64,000 nt of DNA from Euglena gracilis (taxonomy: Eukaryota; Euglenida; Euglenophyceae; Euglenales), in contig CP154954.1 in NCBI GenBank assembly GCA_039621445.1, forward strand, positions 56,096,457 through 56,160,456. Reading direction: 5' to 3'. Made by a program: the position numbers and the translations under genes. The notes below the pieces were generated by a model. That model had not been told where the DNA came from. It saw only the letters and a program-made list of their open reading frames with translations, and ran no database searches. Positions 31,872-41,400 of the stretch are shown piece by piece. The number at the start of each line of letters is the position of its first letter. Positions within the stretch are counted from its first letter, which is position 1.

Positions 31872-32092
31872 CGGGGCCGCCCGCGGCGGGGGGGGGGGGC
31901 GGGGGGGGGGGGGTCCCGCGCCAGAGGCGCTGGGTATACCTTTTCGGCGCTTCGAGAATTTTTTTAAAATTGCTTTTAACGGGCCCGGTTTTGGGGGGGG
32001 CCCCGCCCCCCCCCCCCCCCCGGTCCCGCGCCACCCTGGGTGGGAGGGGGGGGACCCCCCCCCTCCCCCTGGGGGTCTTAAAAAGAAGCCTG
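31806..32092. mobile_element. hAT-like MITE with perfect 8-bp target duplication
   Basis: Ends CAGGCTTCTTTTTAAGTC and GTCTTAAAAAGAAGCCTG are perfect inverted repeats of 18 bp. GCTCCATG stands at 31798-31805 and again at 32093-32100. Transposon copy 1 shows the unoccupied sequence ('gagactcagtgtgttctcac' near 26208-26227) at the same place. The interior is G/C homopolymer plus the GGCGCTGGGTATACC and 'cttttcggcgcttcg' core. CAGGC ends and 8-bp duplications are typical of the hAT superfamily; it encodes nothing and must be mobilised in trans. Confidence 0.9.
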
Positions 32093-32774
32093 GCTCCATG
32101 TGTTCTTATCGGTGGCGGTAGTATCCCAGTCAGTTCAGCCAGCACGTCAGCACCATTTCCAAGTTTTGTAACAAGGGGTGTGTGCCTCTCTCCCGTTTGA
32201 TGTACAAGAGCACCAATCTCACCCTCCGCCCTCTTCGCATCACTTGGTGAGCAGCATTTACACCAAAGTACTGGGAGTTAATCCCCTTCAATAGAGGGGT
32301 GTCACAGCTCATAATCTGTTCTCCCTGTGTCAGGGTACAGGGTCGAGGAATTTCGTAAAATTTGCGCATTTGCGCAAATGCGCCCATTTCAAAGGAAAAA
32401 CCCTTAAGTGCGAATTCGGCCGCCTAAGTGGAACTGCACCTGCATTCAGATAAAAATCGTTGTGTAATTGGCAAATACTGAATCGGTTCAAGTTTTTCTG
32501 GTGGTAAGCTACGAGCAACTTGCAAGCAAGCATACACTAAAAATAACTTTTAGAAGCTATTGAGCAGCTTAGCATCCCAAACCAAAATAGTTTCTGCGTA
32601 ATTTCCAAGAAGTCCTCTGCAATTTTCATCTGTCGGGACACTATGAATTTTTGTGATCTAAACATTTAATTTGTTCTTGCATTTTAGAATATTTTGACTG
32701 TTTTGTGAATATTTGGACTTTTTGTGGTTTTTTTTCTTGCTGTAAAAACAACACCAAAATATCGACTTAGTCAG

Positions 32775-32890
32775 GGTCTCCCAAGCGGCCAGCCTCTGCC
32801 CTCGATCGGCAGCATCGCCCGCGACAATTATTTCGTCCAGCCCTCGGATGCGGTGCGCACCCTCGTGGTTCGCCGGCACCCCTCCTTCGC
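32775..32890 (+). CDS. Receptor exon, PstS-like domain C (N-terminal SGQPLPSIG segment)
   Basis: The frame from 32775 reads G-L-P-S-G-Q-P-L-P-S-I-G-S-I-A-R-D-N-Y-F, then D-A-V-R-T-L-V-V. It aligns with domain B G-A-G-T-S-L-P-A..F-A-Y..N-V-Q-L-Q-Y-F. GTCAG at 32770-32774 is the candidate acceptor. The right end is not defined: the next exon-like segment (from about 32950) is in another frame with no obvious GT donor between. The domain is GC-rich and divergent. Confidence 0.5.
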
Positions 32891-32949
32891 CCGAAGTCCC
32901 AAACCCCAGAAGGACTGCCCGGGCCGGGTGGTGCCACTCCGCCCCTTCT

Positions 32950-33127
32950 CCTCCTTGCTGTGCCCGGAGGAGGGGCGTCTGCACAGCGCCTGATCACAGA
33001 CGTGACGTGCAACGGCCAGCCCGTCTTCCAGGCCGCGCTGTCGCTGCCCATGATGGCTGCTGGGCAGGCCAGCGTCGGGCAGGCCCTGCGCCAGCTGGCC
33101 GCCGTGTACACCATCAACCTGCCCCAA
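32950..33127 (+). CDS. Receptor exon, PstS-like domain C (middle segment)
   Basis: Reads G-G-G-A-S-A-Q-R-L-I-T-D-V-T-C-N-G-Q, then F-Q-A-A-L-S-L-P-M-M and A-A-V-Y-T-I-N-L-P-Q. Compared with domain B, this covers the 'GSGaG..l..g' helix, the F-A-S-S-P strand and the P-V-Y-N-L strand in one exon. The donor GTGTCC at 33128 leaves phase 0. A (GT)n-rich intron start follows. Confidence 0.5.
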
Positions 33128-33195
33128 GTGTCCCTCAGGGCCCACCAGGACCGACCCGATGTTTCATCTGGCGGAGGGAATCGTCGCAGCTGCTG

Positions 33196-33335
33196 GGTGT
33201 GTGTGGGTGGGTGTGGTGTCTGTGTGTGTGTGTGCCTGTGTGGGTGTGTGTGTCCTGTGTGTGTGTGCCTGTGTGTGTGTGTGTGTGGGTGGGTGGGTGT
33301 GGGTGGGTGGGTGGGTGGGTGGGTGGGTGGCTGGG
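33196..33335. repeat. (GT)n/(GGGT)n microsatellite
   Basis: Compound TGTG and GGGTGGGT tract with interruptions, about 140 bp, just downstream of the exon ending at 33127. The long frames through it are low-complexity artefacts. Confidence 0.9.
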
Positions 33336-34099
33336 GGCGTCGCTGAGTTGAACGGGGGTCGCCTGTCAGGAGACATTTTCCAGCCAAGACCTCCCCCATC
33401 GATGAGTGCAAAATATTTTTTAGTCTCACAAATTCTGACTGGATGGTGACAAATTTTCGCTGTTGAAAAAAATTGGTAAAATATTGGGGAAATGGAACAG
33501 GGCTCGCAGCACATTTTGGTTCAATTAATTTTGTGTTATTTTGCACAATTGGCAGTTTGGGGGCATTTTGCAGTTTCAATTTTCTATCACCCAGTTCGGA
33601 CCTGGGTCAGGCCCATTTCCAGCCGGGGGATTCCCATTGGGGCAGCCAACAGCTTTTCCAGCCAGCCCAAATCAAGCTCTTGAGCTGGGCCCCTGGGGGA
33701 TCGCTGAGCAATGCCTGGTGTGGGTGTGTGTCGGTGTAACCCCCCAATTACCCCGGTGATGGGGGGGTCTGACCCCCCCGCCCCCCTGGGTAGGTCGGGT
33801 ACCCTGAGGATTATCGATGAGATTGGATTTCCGGGGCCGAAAAGTTAATAGCCTATAGGTTAGGGGACGATCTCTAGTTTCTAACGAGCCCCCATAATAG
33901 CCCTAACTCCCCGCCAGTCCGGAGCTCTGGCCCGAGCAAAAAAAGTTGTCTACCGTTTTTTTTTTCCTGGAAAATTTCTTTTTGGGGTCAAAAAATCGAA
34001 AATTCAAAATATCTTGAAAACGCTGCGGAGTTGAGGAAAAGTAAAGAGGACCTCCTTCCACAACTTTGGGACGCCCTATCGGTCGGTATGCGCGGTTTG

Positions 34100-34235
34100 G
34101 GCCAACTCTCTGCCTGGCCCGAGATACGGCCATTTTGTTGTTTTGGGCCAGTTTTGCCAGCTTTGGCCATTTTGGGGCGTGAAACCGTAAATTGGCCTTA
34201 TATCGGGCTAGATCAGGAGTTGGCACCCAAACCAG
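34100..34235. repeat. Distant copy of the GGGCTAGGCAGGGAGTTG repeat
   Basis: 'gcccgagatacggccatttt', 'gaaaccgtaaattggcctta', 'atcgggctagatcaggagtt' are recognisably related to 17210-17260. Flanking 33900-34000 and 34250-34760 consist of G/C runs with 'aaaaaatcg' phrases and a GCCGGGCCGGGCC tract at 34690-34740. Nothing coding was seen. Confidence 0.4.
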
Positions 34236-34873
34236 GGGGTGAATCATGATGCTGAGTGGGGGGGGGTTGTCCGTGTTTTGAGCTTCCCGGGGTCTGGTTG
34301 TGCGTTTTTTGGCCTGGTTTGGGTATTCCGGGACCACTGCGGGGGTTTGAGGGCGGGTGGGCGAGGGGGGGGGGTCGGGAGGCAGGTCGGGACCCAAAAT
34401 TTGTGATTTTTTTTTTTGCTCAAAAACACTTTTTTTCACTTTAGAACATCAAAAAAACAGAGGTTTTCAGCGAAGAGAAAGTTGCGGCGCCCCCCCCGGT
34501 GCCCCCCCTAGCTGCCCAACCCCCCCCGGCCGGTGGATTTAGCCATTTTTGGGTCAAAAAAGTCCGAAAAATTCGATTTTTTTTGCCCAAAACCATGTTT
34601 TTTTGACCTCCCGGACCCGGAAAAAGTGTTATTGAGCCGAAAATGAGTGTTTTTCAACCCCCCGCCCCCGGCCCGGGCTGGGCAGCCAGCCGAGCCGCCG
34701 GCCGGGCCGGGCCGGGCTCCTGCCGGCCGGGCCGGGCCGGGGTGGTCTCCCAAAGAGCTCAGCTCTACGTCACACCCTGGTTACATGGATTTATGTGTGG
34801 GTGTGTGTGGGCTGGAGAGTGGATGCATCAATGGCTGTGCTGAACCCAATGAATGGCCCCTGCCACTATTCAG

Positions 34874-35000
34874 CTACGCCTCCACTGTTCTGAACACGTC
34901 GGACGCGGTGGCCGCGGCGCTGGGGGCCAACCAGTTCGTGGCGGTGCGGCAGCCGGGCCTGGCGCCGGCCAGCGGGGCGGCGACGCTGCTGTTCGCAGGG
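34874..35000 (+). CDS. Receptor exon, domain C region (SDAVAAALGANQF)
   Basis: After TTCAG (34869-34873) the frame reads Y-A-S-T-V-L-N-T-S-D-A-V-A-A-A-L-G-A-N-Q and F-V-A-V-R-Q-P-G-L-A-P. Codons are strongly GC-biased at third positions, like the other receptor exons. Donor GTGGCC at 35001 leaves phase 0 and fits the next exon. Its place in the PstS fold is ambiguous: it resembles the 'SD.eL....lvqfPvv' stretch, but also the later 'gs.av..yv' helix, so domain C may contain an extra partial repeat. Confidence 0.55.
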
Positions 35001-35194
35001 GTGGCCCTCGTCTTAGTTTCCCACTCATGGATTCATTTCGCCCAATTGTGATAGCTCTTGGGAGGGAGGGTGTGTTTGCGAGGGCGTTTGGGTGGGTTTG
35101 GGTCCGGTGGGGTGCGTGGTCAGTCTGGACCTGCCAATAGCCCAGCTTGGAATTCTTTGTTTAGGGTGCTCACTAATTGATTCCATGTCCCCAG

Positions 35195-35255
35195 TACGAC
35201 CTTGTGCTGGACGTGCCAACGCTGGTGCGCATCCTGCAGGGCGACATCCAGACCT
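35195..35255 (+). CDS. Receptor exon, PstS-like domain C (LVLDVPTLVRILQGDI)
   Basis: After the CCCCAG acceptor (35189-35194) the frame reads Y-D-L-V-L-D-V-P-T-L-V-R-I-L-Q-G-D-I-Q. It is an unmistakable PstS 'LvLs.etLa.IflGkI' strand-helix. No GT occurs near the expected end (35248-35265); a GA dinucleotide in CATCCA|GACCTT would give the phase 2 needed by the exon at 37480, suggesting a non-canonical donor. Confidence 0.7.
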
Positions 35256-35440
35256 TCCCAGGGCCTGGAAGGGCTTAAAAGCATGTCTCCATGGTTCAGT
35301 TAAGCCCTGTTGGAGTGGTTTTTTTGCACGTCACTGTCCCCCTGACATTATGAATGGTGGGTTGGGGGATCCTCGACCCCCCCCCCACACCAGGTCTTCC
35401 TGTATTTTGGGCGCGTGGATTTTGGCATATACATTTTTCT

Positions 35441-35442
<2 letters not shown>

Positions 35443-35474
<32 letters not shown>

Positions 35475-35653
35475 GCAAAAAAATAAATGTAAAAAATTTA
35501 TATATATATATATATACATACGCACACACACACACACACAGATATATATATATATATACATATATATACATACATATGCATACATACATATATACATCAT
35601 ATGTGTATATGTATAAATATATGTATATATACATAATATATATGCATATATAT
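35443..35653. repeat. (CA)n and (TA)n/(CATA)n microsatellite
   Basis: ACACAC, TATATA and CATACATA tracts alternate for about 210 bp and form the left flank of the TIR element at 35654. Confidence 0.9.
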
Positions 35654-36186
35654 TATATGGCAGCAAGATTTCACTCGCCCCCTCCCCCCGGTGGGCCGAG
35701 TAAAGTCTCCAGGGGAGGGGGTCCGTGTAGCATCCCCCGCGTCCCACTTCCCCACGTTTCGGCCCCGCGCGGCCCTGGAACGGCGCCGGATCCGGACGAC
35801 GGGGGTCGGATCCGGGGAGATTCGGCGCTTAATTGGAGGGTTAGGGTTAGGGTTTGGATTGGCGCACCGAAAATGGGCACTTTTTAGGGACCAAGTTAGG
35901 CCGGAAGTTAGGTTTCGTTTTGGGACGATTTTTGAATCGCCTGTTTGCCCCCAAAATGCCCAAATTCGACCCAAAACTACCCCGAAATTCGTCCGCAATG
36001 CGGCCTAACCTCTCCCTAAATTCCCAAAAAGGGAGTCTGGACAAGAGGCCGGTCGTAACCCTAACCCCATCCCAATCAATAACCCCGATTTCCCCCCGGG
36101 GCCGAATGCGGGGGATGCTACACGGATCCCCCCCTGGAGAATTTCCTCGCCCCCGAGGGGGCCAAGTAAAGTCTTGCTGCCATATA
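35654..36186. mobile_element. TATATGGCAGC TIR element with internal telomere-like words (A)
   Basis: The left end TATATGGCAGCAAGATTTCA to about 35740 matches, as reverse complement, 36108-36186, including CCAGGGG, GTCCGTGTAGCATCCCCCGC and the outer TATATGGCAGCAAGA; inverted repeats are about 80-85 bp. The interior holds GGCGCCGGATCCGG, TCGGATCCGGGGAGATTCGG, TTAGGGTTAGGG and, near the right, CCTAACCC words. Both flanks are TATA/CATA microsatellite. Length about 533 bp; no credible ORF. Confidence 0.8.
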
Positions 36187-36289
36187 TTGCATACATACAT
36201 ATGTACATATATATATATATATACATACATGTGCACACGTACATGTATGTATATATATTTTATGTGTCATCCTCGACTTGGCCCCCCTG

Positions 36290-36544
36290 TTGCACTGAGG
36301 CTTCTTGTCTGTTTATGGCCGGCGCTTACTTCGCTTCTGGCCCAGTTTATGTGGTGAGTGGCCAGGGACCCCTTGCACCAGTGTGCCCGGGCGGGCCACG
36401 TAGTGCACCGCTGGAATCACACTGGAGTCGCTCACCCAGCCAGGGGGAGCAACACAAGAGCACTGGTGTAGGGGGTCCCCAGGCCACTCACCACACAAAC
36501 TGAAGTTAGTGCCAGCTATGAAGAGACAAGAAGCCTCAGTGCAA
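36290..36544. mobile_element. Fold-back element with 85-93 bp inverted arms
   Basis: The left arm 36290-36382 starts TTGCACTGAGGCTTCTTGTC, and the right arm 36461-36544 ends in its complement. Both contain a GTGAGTGGCC..GGGACCCC block and CACCAGTG at the inner edge. Arm identity is about 85-90%. The 78-bp loop includes CCGGGCGGGCCACG and 'ccagccagggggagcaacac'. There is no AT-rich flank on the right, where another element follows directly. Confidence 0.8.
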
Positions 36545-36551
36545 CTTATGG

Positions 36552-36960
36552 GACCAAGTAGTGGGTCCAAGGGGGTGGGGTTGTGTGGGGTGACCTGCAT
36601 CCGAATCTCCGATTATTTGGTCCCGCGGCGCTGGGGAACCGCGTGGTTTCCGGGCCACCAGCAGCGGATTCGGGGAGGGTTCACCCCTTAGTTTTAGGAA
36701 TAGGATCAGGGTCAGGATTGGCATGCCGAAAATTGGCCGTTTTAGGGACCAAGTCCAGAAGTTAGGTTCTCGTTTCGGGAAGTTTTTTGGGTCGCCCGTT
36801 TGCCTAAAGAAAGGCCAGAATTTGGCCTAAATTCGGCCTGACTTGGTCCGGAATGCGGCCTAACTTCTTTCTAACCCTATTCTAACCAATAACCCCGGCT
36901 TTCCCCAACTGTCGGACGGGGGTCACCCCATGCGACCCGCCCCCCTGGACCCACGATTTG
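36552..36960. mobile_element. TIR element related to A, GGGTCCAAGGGGG ends (D)
   Basis: 36552-36600 (GGGTCCAAGGGGGTGGGG, GGGGTGACC) is the inverted counterpart of 36916-36955 (GGGGTCACCCC, CCCCCCTGGACCC). The interior keeps the order of element A: TTGGTCCCGCGG, CGGATTCGGGGAGGGTT, 'aggattggcatgccgaaaat', 'gggaccaagt', 'aatgcggcctaac', 'ccaataaccccggctttccc'. It is therefore a diverged family member with different termini. Confidence 0.7.
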
Positions 36961-37479
36961 GCCCCCCTATATAAATTTATCTATTTTTATATGTCATCTT
37001 TGAGATGACATATGTGCATGTGCCTACAGGTATATATGTACGTAATTTCATGTGCCGATTGAAGTCCCATGTGAGATCAAGGGTCAGGTTTAAGATGAGT
37101 GTGGTTAGGGTTAGAAGTTGGGTTTGGTGAAGATGGCACGTGTGTCTTAATTAGAGCCAATTTTTGATGTAACTGCCTGTCCAACCACAACTTGGATTTT
37201 GTCTCTGGTTTGCATATTGGGGTATAGAAATGGAGATTTTTTGTTAAAAATTGGGATCGAGTTGGGGTTGGGGTTGGGCATGCAGGTTTTATTTATCATA
37301 ACCACCACGTCCAACTCGGGGATGGGCATGCGCAGGGGCACCCAGCACCTCCCATCAACAAAAGAAAACGCCCCTCCCCTCTAAGCTGCTGGCCAATGGG
37401 GCAAGGAGTTTGTGTGTGTGTGTTGAAGGTTTGATGGCATGCCAATGTCGTCCCGAGCCCTCCCTTCCACTCCCCTCAG

Positions 37480-37576
37480 TCCCTGTCTTTGGCTGCATCC
37501 GGACCTCATGGCACTGAACCCCAACGGCATCCGCAACTCCACTGGGGGCAACATCACCAATAGCAGTCAACCTATC
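37480..37576 (+). CDS. Receptor exon, PstS-like domain C (LHPDLMALNPNGI)
   Basis: Acceptor CTCCCCTCAG ends at 37479. The frame reads P-C-L-W-L-H-P-D-L-M-A-L-N-P-N-G-I, then N-I-T-N-S-S-Q-P-I. It is the domain C counterpart of W-D-D-S-R-I..L-N-P-N in A and B. Choosing donor GTCCTG at 37577 leaves phase 0, as in A and B. Two N-x-S/T sites (N-S-T, N-I-T) would suit an extracellular location. Confidence 0.75.
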
Positions 37577-37783
37577 GTCCTGTTCAATGGGCCAACTGGG
37601 CTGCTTTTCCTTTCCCTTTCAATAACCCATTTCTTTCACGTTTTGCTTGTTTGTCAATGTGATATTTCTTTTGGCCCGGCATATATGAACGCATTTGTGT
37701 AAGCGCGCGTGTCTGTGTATGCGCACATGTATGTATGTGTGTATGATTGTCTGTCTGTCTGGCTGTCTGTCTGTATACGTAGA

Positions 37784-37920
37784 TGGGATGGGATGGGATG
37801 GGATGGGATGGGATGGGATGGGATGGGATGGGATGGGATGGGATGGGATGGGATGGGATGGGAGGGGATGGGATGGGATGGGATGGGATGGGATGGGATG
37901 GGATGGGATGGATGGATGGA
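37784..37920. repeat. (GGGAT)n minisatellite
   Basis: About 25 near-perfect copies of the pentamer GGGAT, one variant GGAGG, ending in GGATGGATGG. It is preceded by CTGT- and GTAT-rich simple sequence from 37700. A repeated 'GWDGM' frame through it is an artefact. Confidence 0.95.
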
Positions 37921-38214
37921 TATCTTGCCTTCTTTTTTTTGTTTCATCTGGCCGAAGTCTGTGCGACCAGGAAAGCATTTTCATAAACCCAATTCAATTT
38001 TCATTCAAGTACAAGTGATTAATTAATGTTTTTTTTTTATTGTCTTCGTTTGTTGGCATCTTTTTAGGTTCATCAGTAGTTGATTTCTGTGCCCTCAACA
38101 AAAGCAAGCCTATTTTCAACCTCCGACAGCATGTTTGCATTATTGGAGGCCCTTCAGCCTGTCCTGTGTTGTGAGATGAAACTCCCCCCTCCCAAGCAGG
38201 CCTTTGCGTAAGGG

Positions 38215-38562
38215 TTCGCAGTACCCTCCACCCCCCGGGGCTGGACTGCAGCCAGTCCAGATTTGGCTGGTGGAAATCCAGGAAACCCCGGGTGAGGTGC
38301 CAGCCGGGCCAACTGGTGGAAAAACTTTCTCGTGACCGGCGTGAAGCACCAATTTTTTTCTCAGACCTCCCAAAAATGACCAAAAAGGCCCATTTTTGCC
38401 CATCTTTGGTGGTATTTTTTTTTGGAACAAAGCAAAAACCCAATTAAAAACCTAATTTCCAGCTCGACACACAGCACCGGAGGAATTTTTTCCAATTTTC
38501 CGGAGGACTTTGGACCCCCCTGGGGGGGGAGGGGGGTCCATTTTTTCCGGTGTCTAGCAAAA
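38215..38562. repeat. Dispersed element with GTGACCGGCG core, copy 2
   Basis: Collinear with 1484-1815 ('ctcgtgaccggcgtgaagc', 'caattaaaaacctaatttcc', 'cagcaccggaggaatttttt', 'ccattttttccggtgtctag'). Its right end abuts the TIR element at 38563. Confidence 0.65.
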
Positions 38563-38947
38563 TGGCTACATTCCCCCCCCCTTGTCCTTGACACGCCTTG
38601 TCCATGACACACCCCCCGTGTCAACCGCACTTTTCCCGTACCTAAAAAGAGTAAAGTATTCTTGACACATTTCATGGCTCTGGAGCTAATTGGTTGCCAT
38701 TTTCTGCACACAACCATGGCTTTGAACTCATCTTCTTTTGAGTTTGGTGATTTAGTGAGATATGAGTGCTCCACTGGAATTATTGTTGATGCTATGGTGA
38801 TTGGTCCCTCAAACGCCGGGTTTTTTTTTGCTGCATGTTTTGTGGTACGGTTCCCATGACACGGCGTGTCCATGACACACCCCCCGTGTCAACCGCACTT
38901 TTCCCGTACTTTGGCGTGTCAAGGACAAAGGGGGGGGAATGTAGCCA
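38563..38947. mobile_element. 385-bp TIR element, GGCTACATTCCCCCCCC ends
   Basis: GGCTACATTCCCCCCCCC..TTGTCCTTGACACGCC at the left is repeated as complement at 38914-38947 (34 bp, essentially perfect). Inside, two direct copies (about 44 bp) of GTCCATGACACACCCCCC..GTGTCAACCGCACTTTTCCC lie near the two ends. The centre (38640-38860) is unique AT-balanced sequence. TA next to CATTCCCC on both sides could be a target duplication if the true ends are CATTCC..GGAATG. Confidence 0.8.
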
Positions 38948-39563
38948 GTGGACCTGAACCAATGGCCTCAGGTCTTAATGGCATGTGATATCCAGGGATT
39001 CAGCAGGATTTTGCTCTTCCCGAAACGGATAACTATGGACAACTGCACTGAATCCCACTTTAAGCAATGATGTGGTCTGAACTTACCAATTACCATCATA
39101 GAATGCGGCATGCACCTAATACATGTAATACATGTATGGTTCAGAAGTTTCAGAGGTTGATCTGGTTTTCCTGTGGAATCTCGACTATCCTTTTGGATGG
39201 TTGGCCGTGTTGGGGGTGTGTTTGCAACGACACGTAACTGCAACTGTGCAAGCGGCCAAGGATCAGACCTCTTTGAAGGTTGCACACCTCTGGGGGGGGG
39301 TGCCATGCAGGCAGGTAAGGGGTGGGGCATTTTATGTTCCTTAAATTTTTGAAAATTGTAACTATGAGTTGGACTTTTTTTTTTGCCTTTTTTCCGGTAC
39401 TACTTGGGTCCAGTTTGGCAGGACCCAGGCTTGGAAGGACCCACTACACCCCCTGGACCCACCTCTTGTCGCCCCTGGAGGGGTCCAGCAGTTTTTCCGA
39501 TCTGGCCAGCAGGGTCCGCGTTCCCATTTCCCACCATCGGCAGGGCAGGCTGGGGGGTCTCAG

Positions 39564-39614
39564 GACCTGATGCGGTCCTTCTCCCCAGGCTTCACGGGGC
39601 AAGCCCTGCAGGAT
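39564..39614 (+). CDS. Possible receptor exon, PstS-like domain C (post-hinge helix)
   Basis: After GTCTCAG (ending 39563) the phase-0 frame reads D-L-M-R-S-F-S-P-G-F-T-G-Q-A-L-Q-D, with a GTCCCG donor at 39615. Position and phase match the E-S-N-D-V-T-M-A-F exons of A and B, but sequence similarity is weak. An alternative is that the domain C version of this exon was missed. Confidence 0.4.
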
Positions 39615-40491
39615 GTCCCGCTGTTCGACCATGCAATCATTTGATCATTGGCGACCCTTCAGGGGGGACAGAAGGGCGACTGGGTTTTGGCCTGAACCCC
39701 CTCCCCCCAGTGCGGTGAGGTCCCCGGAAAAATTTGAATCCTGATTTTTGGTTATCTGAAGCTCCTCAGACCTCTGCCGGGCCACCTGGTGCCACCGGGG
39801 AGCAGAACCTCAGACAACCAACCCCCCATATGGCTTTTTTTTTTGACGATGATCCCAATTTTTTTTGCATGTATTTTGTGATTATTTGAATTTAGCTAGG
39901 GCAGGGTTTGGTGTAAGAAGGATGTAGGTAGACCGTTTTGGGTGATTTTGTTGCGAAAATCACCCCTGGCCTCTTGCATTTTCCATCACCATTACGTCGT
40001 TCTTTGGTTGGTCTTCCCCTGGGGGGATTATAACCGGGAGGTTATGATTGGGGAGGGTTATTTACCCTTGTAGAGCGACTCTTGGGATGGCCAGCACCTG
40101 TAGGAGCATGTCACGAGTGAAGAGTGAAGGGCATTTTTTTCCCCTGGCAACTTGAGCTTTCAAACCTGGTCATGTAGCCTCAGCGGAGCCTAGTTGCCTG
40201 GTGTCTCTGGAGAGCCTGGAGAGACCTCTAGGCTGCCAAAAAAGGCAGGATACCATTTTTGTGGTGGACGTGTCAGCAGAAAATTGGCTGACCGGGTGCA
40301 GAAGAAACCCGAAGAACCTGGCACCAGAGAAATTGTTGCCTAGCTTTTGACCCTTGTGGCTAACGTTCGAAACGGTTGCCCCCCCCCCCCAGAGACTGAC
40401 TGTGTTGTTTTTTTCTTTCTTTCAAAAAGACTGGGTGACTGGTTTTTCGAAAAAGTGGGGGTTGGTAAGAAATTGTATGTGTTTGACACAG

Positions 40492-40585
40492 AAGACCAGC
40501 TGCGCCTCATGGTGGCCGGCGTCCCCTTCAGCCTGGCCGTGACGTCCTCCAATGGGGAGTTCAGCCCCCTCGTGAAGCTCGCCAG
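40492..40585 (+). CDS. Receptor exon, PstS-like domain C (EDQLRLMVAGVPFSLAV)
   Basis: After TTTGACACAG (40482-40491) the frame reads E-D-Q-L-R-L-M-V-A-G-V-P-F-S-L-A-V and F-S-P-L-V-K-L-A. It occupies the place of S-E-A-L-L-T-Y-V-L-Q-T-P-W-T-I-S-Y in B. The donor GTGTGT at 40586 leaves phase 2 (AG|), joining exactly to 42174 as Ser-Leu-Arg-Arg-Ser-Asp-Gly. The intron begins at once with a GT/GA microsatellite. Confidence 0.7.
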
Positions 40586-40597
40586 GTGTGTGGTGTG

Positions 40598-40790
<193 letters not shown>

Positions 40791-40989
40791 CTTGCTTGTG
40801 TGGATGCTGATGTGTTTGCACATGTCTCTTCTTTCTTCGCCCAAAGGAACTGTGCGTTCCTGTGGGCAGGGCATTTCTATTGTTGGGTTTTAGGGTGGTA
40901 GTGCTGCCCCCCCCCCCGGCGCCAAAGGCCCGACAATTGCCTTTCTGAAGCAAATTTTCCACTGAGGAAGCCTGGATAGAGGTGGAGGA

Positions 40990-41400
40990 CGAAGTCAAAA
41001 TCTACCTCTATGTGAACCACCTCCACCTCTCCCTCTCCCTCTCATCTGTGTTCCATAAAATGTCAAAAAATGGCATCAAAAAAGTCACATACTCGGAATC
41101 CTGAAATTTTCATTTTTGCATTAAAAAAGAACCTAAAGATTTGGAACGTGAAAAAGTATCGCAGTTGGTGATTATGAAGGTTCCTTTCGAGATATGGACA
41201 ACAATGACTAATTTAAAAAAAATATGTTATGAGACCTATTATTATGTTGCCTCTCTTTGTGCAATTTTCCGTCACTCAGTCTTTTCTCTTAGACTTTGAC
41301 ATAGTGGTGACATAGAGGGATAGAGAAGGTTGGGAAACCTGTACGTTTGCATCTCCCTCTTTACCTCTTCCTCTACCTCTACCTCTACCTCTGTCTCCGC
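40990..41400. repeat. ACCTCTACCTCTCCCTCT-rich segment
   Basis: CCTCTACCTCTA and CTCCCTCTC words at 41000-41045 and 41350-41400 flank AT-rich unique sequence. No gene seen; intronic. Confidence 0.45.

Larger units (their letters stand above)
29900..32424. mobile_element. TIR transposon copy 2, left end missing
   Basis: Collinear with copy 1 from about 29929 (equivalent to 24290) to the right end at 32424, where GGCCGCC is followed by TA. The first roughly 740 bp of copy 1, including the left inverted repeat, have no counterpart, so this copy is truncated. GCGCAAATGCGC iterons are abundant again. A 287-bp MITE at 31806-32092 has inserted into it; copy 1 is the empty site. It lies just downstream of the last domain B exon. 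Confidence 0.8.

Noticed and set aside
37694-38026. Frames with repeated G-M-G-W-D and P-S-H-P-I units
   Set aside because: Product of the GGGAT pentanucleotide repeat in three frames; no homology or splice support.
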